The position numbers and the translations under genes are program-made. Positions 9,701-13,859 of a stretch of DNA of 13,859 nucleotides are shown here, in pieces. Below the pieces are notes generated by a model. It saw nothing but the letters and a program-made list of their open reading frames with translations, had not been told where the DNA came from and searched no databases. Position 1 is the first letter of the stretch; each line of letters starts with the position of its first letter. Source of the DNA: UBA2336 sp964597075 (GTDB lineage: Bacteria; Bacteroidota; Bacteroidia; Cytophagales; Cyclobacteriaceae); assembly GCA_964597075.1 (NCBI GenBank), contig CAZQXC010000066.1, positions 1 through 13,859 on the forward strand, written 5' to 3'.

Positions 9701-10130
9701 TAGTTTCACTCCAAACTACTATTTTCATCGATTCTTCTGGCATAACCCAAGGACCTCCACTCGAAGACCAACCATCACAGTTGTGCACACCAAAACTTAA
9801 GCCTAAACGTTCAGCCTCTTTGGCGGCATGTTTAATCATATCATGATGCTCTCGAGAATTGTAAACAATAGGACCATACGGAATGCCCTGCGTTATATTA
9901 AAAAGTAGAAAACCACCAATACCAACTTCTGCCATCGCTTCTAAATCCTTAGTCAAACCTGCTTTAGTCATATTCCCGCTCATGGCGTGCATCCATGTTT
10001 TAGGTTTTGCTTCTTGAGGAGGATTGATGAAATTGGACTCTAAATTCTCTGATATCTCTAATAACTTTTTATCACAACTTGAAAAAAGTAGCAGCGATAC
10101 ACAAAACACTATTTCTTTAAAAAACTTCAT
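6768..10130 (-). CDS. GH106 alpha-L-rhamnosidase-family lipoprotein
   Basis: GH106 enzymes hydrolyse alpha-L-rhamnosides; characterised members act on rhamnogalacturonan-type chains. The 1120-residue length fits the family. A lipoprotein signal (LLLFSSC, Cys19) predicts membrane attachment. The catalytic TIM-barrel start is clear: PPQEAKPKTWMH (37-48), DLEAMAEVGIGGFLLFN (62-78), HAAKEAERLGL (101-111) and NCDGWSSSGGPWVMPEE (117-133). A beta-sandwich insert at about 200-300 (PWIQFSYNSPKTIQSAK, VSEDGNNFEDV) looks like a discoidin/F5-8 type module. The barrel resumes with IEIDSYEIGGQNW (423-435), MGEFW (526-530), SAHIYGKPVISAESFTST (544-561) and WWKNAGAAWFKYIARGS (620-636). Glu424, Glu429 and Glu556 are candidate catalytic or metal-binding acids, chosen from motif position only. 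The C-terminus (about 965-1045) is a GH2-type sugar-binding sandwich (ALLDLGKVYIVAEVKINGKP). The ATG at 10130 comes 53 bases after the DUF1961 stop. With GH78 at the right edge the locus has two rhamnosidase families, which implies abundant or differently linked rhamnose in the substrate. Confidence 0.93.
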   Translation of the reverse strand: MKFFKEIVFCVSLLLFSSCDKKLLEISENLESNFINPPQEAKPKTWMHAMSGNMTKAGLTKDLEAMAEVGIGGFLLFNITQGIPYGPIVYNSREHHDMIKHAAKEAERLGLSFGVHNCDGWSSSGGPWVMPEESMKIVVWSETIIDGGHVNIQLKEPTKREGFYKDIAVIAYPSLASELDDIQNQPTITASDKALDISIIFDGKIDGESLLQKIDNQDPWIQFSYNSPKTIQSAKIIFNDRHTKAVLQVSEDGNNFEDVRDLFKVRTGKGKWAINDHFEPINSKYFRLKFNQETTLKDIQLTSNYFINNPLGRTAIARTEYDKLAPIGLPKSDMIIDKSNIKNLTEFMDVNGRLNTKLSESKWTVLRFGYTSTGAFNNPASDAGRGLEVDKLNRKAIKNFFDGFVKKVIKNVKSLAPNALQYIEIDSYEIGGQNWTDDFDAIFSSEKGYDMLSFLPLIAGRFVENPETSEAVLSDYRDVISNLMTENYFAYFTELCNAVGLKSYIEPYGFGPLNDLDIGGKTDIPMGEFWMNRRIIQTASAVSSAHIYGKPVISAESFTSTPEINWKGNPAMAKTSGDLAWTYDINEFMFHRFVHQANPNVEPGMTMNNWGFHFDRTQTWWKNAGAAWFKYIARGSYLLRQGNPVSDLLVYVGEGTPNGSYYRNEFKPEIPKTINFDNVNTDVLVNRIKIRNNKLVLPEGTAYKLLMLTNTEVISLSSLKRILDIANSGIPVMGVVPQKLAGYNKSEADKNEFSELQSQLSSIMEDDFTDWNTVLSTNRITPDLIVNNGEAIDYIHRKTEKEDIYFFFNADSSATKTFDLSFRVSNKIPELWNPMTGAIIKKADFITKGEITKTTIKLNAAESIFVVFRESSTNMEAITNSHENIDFSFSKNKMFTANVLVNGDYEIPLSNEKKWKMNVSNIPKPFKIDGSWNVAFNRESGYGGKIKIDPLIDWKDHKKDSIKYYSGTAKYTKTIKLNRAQVNSHTKALLDLGKVYIVAEVKINGKPVAISWMPPFKLDITNFLIEGDNQLEIAITNQWSNSLIGDERYPPNDDGYKLEGFRPTGNMTEWYVNNESRPAGKRTTFTTAPFYKENDPLMSSGLVGPVHIEFSRVITYPNSE

Positions 10131-10183
10131 TTATAATCTTCTATATTTTAAATGGTACAACTATACTAGGCTGAATCATGCCA

Positions 10184-11005
10184 TTACTTTTTTGAGGAAC
10201 CATCGGTAAATATTTTGAAATTCTTATAGATTGCCGATCGAGTGTACATATGTCTTAGCCCAATTCGTCCTTCAGTAATGGGATCAAAATCAGATGTATC
10301 CCATGAAAATAAGCGTGATTCTTTTTCGCCTTTTACTAAAAAAAAGAGTTTGTTTTCTTTCTTAAGAACCGTGATATGGTAGGTTATTCCTGTTTCAAAA
10401 AAACCTACGTTGTCGTATGATGGAAGAACTTGTGTAACGTTAAAGGATACGGTCTCTGAAGTTGGATATCGTCTCACTCGAACATAGTCATATTTTTCGC
10501 CTTTATTTGTGAATGCAGCAAAGCTTATATGTAAAGCATTCATATGATTAAAATAAGTGCGCATGGCCGGCACTTTTCGTAAATCTTTCCACTTTGAAAT
10601 GTCTTTATGAAAAGGTTCCTTACCAATCCCAGTAGCTTGAATGTATAGAATGCATACATTTTTTTGCAGAGTATCGGTTCTTGTATAGTCAAACTCAATT
10701 TTTAAATCACCTTCAAAAGAATCTTTAGTCCAAAGTACAGCATGGTGCGCATCCTCTTTATCAACTGAGCCTGCGCTGTAGTGCATTCCTTTTTTGGAAT
10801 TTATGATCGTTGCCATTTCTCCATCTAAAAACCATTTTTTCTTCCAATCTTTATTGCCTTTATAAACGAACTCTTTTTTCCAAATTTTAGCACTATTGAA
10901 TAATTCAAATTCTGAATTCTGAATACTATTTTGACCATAAAAAAGTACGGGTAGCATACCTATACAAAAAAAAAGTACTAGATAATTTTTAAATACTGTT
11001 TTCAA
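10184..11005 (-). CDS. DUF1961 (YesU-like) exported protein
   Basis: The family has no activity that I can name with confidence. Bacillus subtilis YesU belongs to it, has a concanavalin-like beta-sandwich fold and is encoded in the yes rhamnogalacturonan cluster. This 273-residue protein shows the family signature from end to end: WKKKWFLDGEMATI (54-67), GMHYSAGS (73-80), HHAVLWTKDSFEGDL (87-101), ILYIQATG (119-126), HISFAAF (159-165), RVRRYP (176-181) and EGRIGLRHMYTRSA (245-258). The many conserved His, Arg and Tyr residues in the sandwich cleft would suit sugar binding or catalysis, perhaps lyase-like, but that is inference. The signal peptide ends at LFYGQ (25), so the product should be periplasmic or secreted, not lipid-anchored. 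The first usable start is TTG at 11005; no ATG lies between it and the in-frame stop at 11021-11023, and the signal peptide needs these residues. It precedes GH106 by 53 bases and follows a 153-base gap. Confidence 0.88.
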   Translation of the reverse strand: MKTVFKNYLVLFFCIGMLPVLFYGQNSIQNSEFELFNSAKIWKKEFVYKGNKDWKKKWFLDGEMATIINSKKGMHYSAGSVDKEDAHHAVLWTKDSFEGDLKIEFDYTRTDTLQKNVCILYIQATGIGKEPFHKDISKWKDLRKVPAMRTYFNHMNALHISFAAFTNKGEKYDYVRVRRYPTSETVSFNVTQVLPSYDNVGFFETGITYHITVLKKENKLFFLVKGEKESRLFSWDTSDFDPITEGRIGLRHMYTRSAIYKNFKIFTDGSSKK

Positions 11006-11113
11006 TTTTATGCTTTTTGATTATCCAATCTAAATTCTTTAGAGTCTTTATAGTTAGAGATTTAATTAATAATTTAATAACGATTGATTAAGCCATTAGA
11101 ATAGCTTAACACT

Positions 11114-11141
11114 AATTTTTTATTTATATAAATAAAAAATT
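11114..11141. repeat. 28-base perfect AT-only palindrome
   Basis: The stretch is its own reverse complement, with 14 bases on each side of a centre between 11127 and 11128, and contains only A and T. It starts 17 bases after the stop of the DUF5060 gene in the largest intergenic gap of the window (11006-11158). On the minus-strand transcript it would form a long but weak A-U hairpin. It may act as a terminator or processing site that separates the two upstream genes from the seven downstream ones. There is no GC-rich stem, and the bases after the hairpin are not a pure U run, so classical intrinsic termination is uncertain. A regulator-binding palindrome is the alternative. Confidence 0.45.
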
Positions 11142-11158
11142 TATCACAATATTAAAAT

Positions 11159-13021
11159 CTATTTCTCTTGTTGAACAAGAATAACCCAATCTTTATCTTT
11201 TTCCGTAGGCGGTAAACCTAAACTTGCTTTCACACTTGCATTAACAGTTTTAACAGAACCATCCTGTAAATCGCCTCCGTTTCTTGGGTCAAACCACTTT
11301 ATAGTGTATGTTTTTGTAGAATTTCCTAAGTTTAGCGTTAATGTTTGCAATTCCATTGGTAAATACACTACATAAACGGCATCCTTTTTAGCAAAGCAAT
11401 AAACATCTGAATTATCTGTTCCAAGAAGGTCGTCTACAGGTTCCATTTCCCAAAACGGAATATGTTTAAAAAAGCGTAACGCATACCTGTTCTGGTCCCA
11501 AAACAAATCACGACTTCTAAAATCTTGGCAGGTTAAATCGGAATTTGGACTGGCATAGCCAAAATACCATTCTACACCATAACCTCCTGCAGTTAAAACG
11601 CCCCACAAAGCTCTGGCACGAGCCGCATTATGCTCTGGGTCTTCATCATCAGGTAATAAAGCTATATTGGCTTTACCAGGTTCATCTACTGCTAATACCC
11701 ATTTCTTACCAGTGGCATTAGATTTTTCTCGCCATTTTAATACCCTAGGGCGTACATCTCTGAATTCAGCATCACTTAATTGTAAGGAAGCACCTGTTAA
11801 TGGAGATTGGTCTCCAATTAACTCAGCATATCTATCATCTTTATTTGGAAATGTATGGATGACCATAGGATGTTTGTAAGCATCTAACTTATGAACATAA
11901 TTTGCGACTTTTCTAACTTCTTCTATGGGTTGATTATTTTCTTCACCTAAATTCCAGTTCATGGCTAAATGATGCCCAAATCGTGCAATAAGTTCTCTAT
12001 AATATAATTTCCCCTCCACACCAAAAACACCTTGATCCATCAAATGGTCCGTTTCTGTTTCATGGGTTTTAAAATGTAGAAACATACCTTTTGATTCAGC
12101 ATATTCAAAGATGCGTTCCCATTGATCCATTTTAGAAATATCAAATCGGGTTTTATGAAACATAGTTTCCCATGCCTTAATATTACTCTTGTCGCTTGCA
12201 TATTCTTCATAGTCTTCTTTAGATACTTTTAAAACATAGGGGAAAACATTTCTATCATCGCCGTCAACATTAAAAGTTAAAAATGAAAACACATTTAACT
12301 CCTCACTTGCTAAATAATTTATAGCTCCTAATAAGTTTTTTCCTTTATCACCTTTCCACAAAAATGGCTTTGCACTATCTTCAAAATCGGGAGAATGAGG
12401 ACTCCAACTTTTTCTCAAATCTAGGGCATTAGTAGACATATCAAAATCATCATAAGCTAAAAAATTCTCCGGAGAATCAACACCTAATTTTATAAAATAT
12501 TCGTTGGTTTCAGCAAACTTTAAATAAGATTCTCCTACATAATTTAACCGTCCTTTTGCCCTATTATCATTTCCTGATTTATCGGATGCTGCAATAGAAA
12601 AACTACCTGATTGCCCATCCATAAAACCAGCACTGGTTGCGTTGGTTAAGTTTTCCTCTAGGGCTATATTTTCACCTTTGTTAAAAGATGCTGTATAAGT
12701 CCAGTCACCGGTAATATCAGGTGTAAAATACACTTTCCAAATATTTCCTGAATCTGCACTTGTTTCGGCGGCATTACCATCAGCAGCATAAAAACCTGGA
12801 ATAACATAGGTTTTTCCATTGTTTGTAAAAGTCACATCTAACCGGTAATTCAAAAACGGGTTGTCATCTGCCATTTCACTGGTTTTTGGGCCTTCAAAGT
12901 TTAGCTCCACACGATGCCATTTTTTAAGTTCTCCATTAATCTTTACCTCAGGTTGTTTAGAAGTACAAGAACAAATTAATAATGTTAGTGTCAAAAAGGA
13001 ATAAAACAAATTATATCTCAT
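11159..13021 (-). CDS. DUF5060 lipoprotein with TIM-barrel-like centre and collagen-binding-like tail; putative glycoside hydrolase
   Basis: The exact reaction is unknown. The 620-residue protein has a lipoprotein signal (LICSC, Cys19). The N-terminal DUF5060 sandwich (about 30-145) is marked by KKWHRVELNFEGP (33-45), NPFLNYRLDVTF, VIPGFYAADG (73-82) and VYFTPDITGDWTY (97-109). The central region (about 155-510) has the feel of a glycoside hydrolase TIM barrel: KGRLNYVGESYLKF, YFIKLGVDSPENFLAYDDFD, MNWNLGEENNQ (354-364) and WVLAVDEPGKANI (441-453). Glu360/Glu361 and Glu447 lie at strand ends where clan A enzymes keep acid/base and nucleophile, so they are catalytic candidates. The C-terminus (about 535-618), with YTIKWFDPRNGG (572-583), matches the putative collagen-binding domain (PF12904) that ends related hydrolases such as DUF4038/GH140 types. 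It starts 30 bases after the GH78 stop and is therefore co-transcribed with a rhamnosidase. The role in the same polysaccharide pathway is inferred from this position. Confidence 0.8.
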   Translation of the reverse strand: MRYNLFYSFLTLTLLICSCTSKQPEVKINGELKKWHRVELNFEGPKTSEMADDNPFLNYRLDVTFTNNGKTYVIPGFYAADGNAAETSADSGNIWKVYFTPDITGDWTYTASFNKGENIALEENLTNATSAGFMDGQSGSFSIAASDKSGNDNRAKGRLNYVGESYLKFAETNEYFIKLGVDSPENFLAYDDFDMSTNALDLRKSWSPHSPDFEDSAKPFLWKGDKGKNLLGAINYLASEELNVFSFLTFNVDGDDRNVFPYVLKVSKEDYEEYASDKSNIKAWETMFHKTRFDISKMDQWERIFEYAESKGMFLHFKTHETETDHLMDQGVFGVEGKLYYRELIARFGHHLAMNWNLGEENNQPIEEVRKVANYVHKLDAYKHPMVIHTFPNKDDRYAELIGDQSPLTGASLQLSDAEFRDVRPRVLKWREKSNATGKKWVLAVDEPGKANIALLPDDEDPEHNAARARALWGVLTAGGYGVEWYFGYASPNSDLTCQDFRSRDLFWDQNRYALRFFKHIPFWEMEPVDDLLGTDNSDVYCFAKKDAVYVVYLPMELQTLTLNLGNSTKTYTIKWFDPRNGGDLQDGSVKTVNASVKASLGLPPTEKDKDWVILVQQEK

Positions 13022-13051
13022 TGTTATTTTTATTTTAATTATTTTTCTATA

Positions 13052-13859
13052 TTAAAATGAATTTATCACCAATTGAATGGTGTGTGTACCAGGTGTTAAT
13101 CTAACCGAACCAAAAGCAGATGCCACTTTTTTACCATTGTGCATAAGCTCCTTACCTAGTGTTGGTTTTATGGAAAATTCGGCCACCATATTAGCCGGAA
13201 TTTCTATGGTATAGGTTTGTAATCTTGGATTGTTAAATGTATAGCTTCCTTTAATAGTGCCTTTCACAGTAGGTACTTCAATGGAACTCTCTGTTAAATC
13301 GCCCATTTGCGGTTTGATATCAGCAATTCCAAATCCAGGAGTTTTAGGAGTAATACCCCACAAGCCTCTTGGGATAATATTTGCGGGCACAGCTCCCCAA
13401 GCATGATTCCAGTCTAAATCATTCTTAAACCTTAATGCCCAAGCTTCTAATGTCATTGTTGAGCCAATACGTATCATATTGTACCAACTTCTTTCATCAG
13501 TACCAGCCAATAGCTTTAAAGCATAACCTTCCTCTCCAGCATTGTATAATGCATCCAATAGATATTGTGAACCATAAACACTGCATGCCATGCCTCTTGA
13601 TTTAAGAAACTCAACGACGGTGGTGATGTGCTCTTCTGGAACCATATTAAAAGCCAAAGGCAGGATATTGGCATGTAAGGATGCATGATCTGTACCTATA
13701 CCATCTATATAAACACCTCTTTTTATATCAAACATTTTTTCATTAACCACTTTTTTTGCTTTTAATGCTCTTAATTCAAATTCTATAGCCTCATGTGTTT
13801 TACCTAAAACATGGGCGAATTCTGCCATAATTTTCATGTTTTGATAATAAAACGAATTG
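13052..13859 (-). CDS. GH78 alpha-L-rhamnosidase, C-terminal part (gene runs off the right edge)
   Basis: GH78 enzymes release alpha-L-rhamnose with inversion. Only the last 269 or so codons are inside the window. The frame stays open upstream of the Met codon at 13837 (residues NSFYYQN precede it up to the edge), so that ATG is internal, not the start. Visible are the end of the (alpha/alpha)6 barrel, with IGTDHASLHANILPLAFNMVP and SVYGSQYLLDALY, and the signature RIGSTMTLEAWALRF followed by LDWNHAWGAVPA. The Glu of TLEAW (codon 13447-13445) matches the position of the general base known in this family. The closing beta-sandwich domain starts at about GFGIADIKPQ and ends with THTIQLVINSF. 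The stop is 30 bases from the DUF5060 start, so the two genes form one transcription unit. The N-terminal domains and export signal lie outside. The general acid lies upstream of the visible part and cannot be checked. Confidence 0.95.
   Translation of the reverse strand, partial: NSFYYQNMKIMAEFAHVLGKTHEAIEFELRALKAKKVVNEKMFDIKRGVYIDGIGTDHASLHANILPLAFNMVPEEHITTVVEFLKSRGMACSVYGSQYLLDALYNAGEEGYALKLLAGTDERSWYNMIRIGSTMTLEAWALRFKNDLDWNHAWGAVPANIIPRGLWGITPKTPGFGIADIKPQMGDLTESSIEVPTVKGTIKGSYTFNNPRLQTYTIEIPANMVAEFSIKPTLGKELMHNGKKVASAFGSVRLTPGTHTIQLVINSF

Noticed and set aside
10131..10183. Possible Bacteroidota promoter (TATAGTTG against TAnnTTTG) upstream of GH106
   Set aside because: One core base differs and no TTTG element stands at the right distance; the gap is short enough for read-through within the operon.

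Overview
The window is AT-rich DNA, most likely from a marine member of the Bacteroidota (class Flavobacteriia). The evidence is the gene content (a run of secreted carbohydrate-active enzymes), the many lipoprotein or '..FSQ/..YGQ' type export signals, the tight gene spacing and the lack of strong Shine-Dalgarno sites. Species cannot be named from the sequence. It is part of a polysaccharide utilization locus (PUL). No SusC/SusD pair, regulator or sulfatase lies inside the window, so only the enzymatic part is seen.

Every credible gene is on the minus strand, so transcription runs from high to low coordinates. In that order: the C-terminal part of a GH78 alpha-L-rhamnosidase running off the right edge (13859-13052); a DUF5060 lipoprotein with a collagen-binding-like tail (13021-11159); a 153-base gap holding a 28-base AT-only palindrome; a DUF1961/YesU-like protein (11005-10184); a large GH106 alpha-L-rhamnosidase-family lipoprotein (10130-6768); a GH43-like enzyme with a CBM6-like tail (6682-5330); a GH3 lipoprotein (5320-3041); a GH105 unsaturated uronyl hydrolase (3023-1884); and two lyase-like genes that are both broken (about 1870-1381 and 1368-99). 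The last 98 bases (1-98) are AT-rich and show no gene. No tRNA, rRNA, CRISPR, insertion sequence or plus-strand gene was seen.

The enzymes suggest a rhamnose- and uronic-acid-containing polymer, such as a rhamnogalacturonan-like pectin, ulvan, or a bacterial or algal rhamnose-rich polysaccharide. GH78 and GH106 would remove alpha-L-rhamnose, GH105 would hydrolyse the unsaturated uronyl end left by a lyase, and GH43 and GH3 would trim pentose or glucose-type side sugars. DUF1961 is the family of Bacillus subtilis YesU, which sits in the yes rhamnogalacturonan cluster beside a GH105 gene, so the co-occurrence here recurs across phyla. Lack of sulfatases in view weakens but does not exclude ulvan.

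The most striking observation is that both putative endo-acting depolymerases at the 3' end are decayed, while the downstream exo-acting enzymes are intact. The alginate_lyase-superfamily gene carries two frameshifts and an in-frame TAG in place of an expected Trp codon. The jelly-roll-lyase-like gene has a frameshift just before its conserved C-terminal tail, lacks a convincing start codon and seems to have lost its N-terminal half. The strain may have changed from a primary degrader into a consumer of oligosaccharides released elsewhere, or the missing lyase lies outside the window. The best candidates for undescribed activity are the DUF5060 and DUF1961 proteins.
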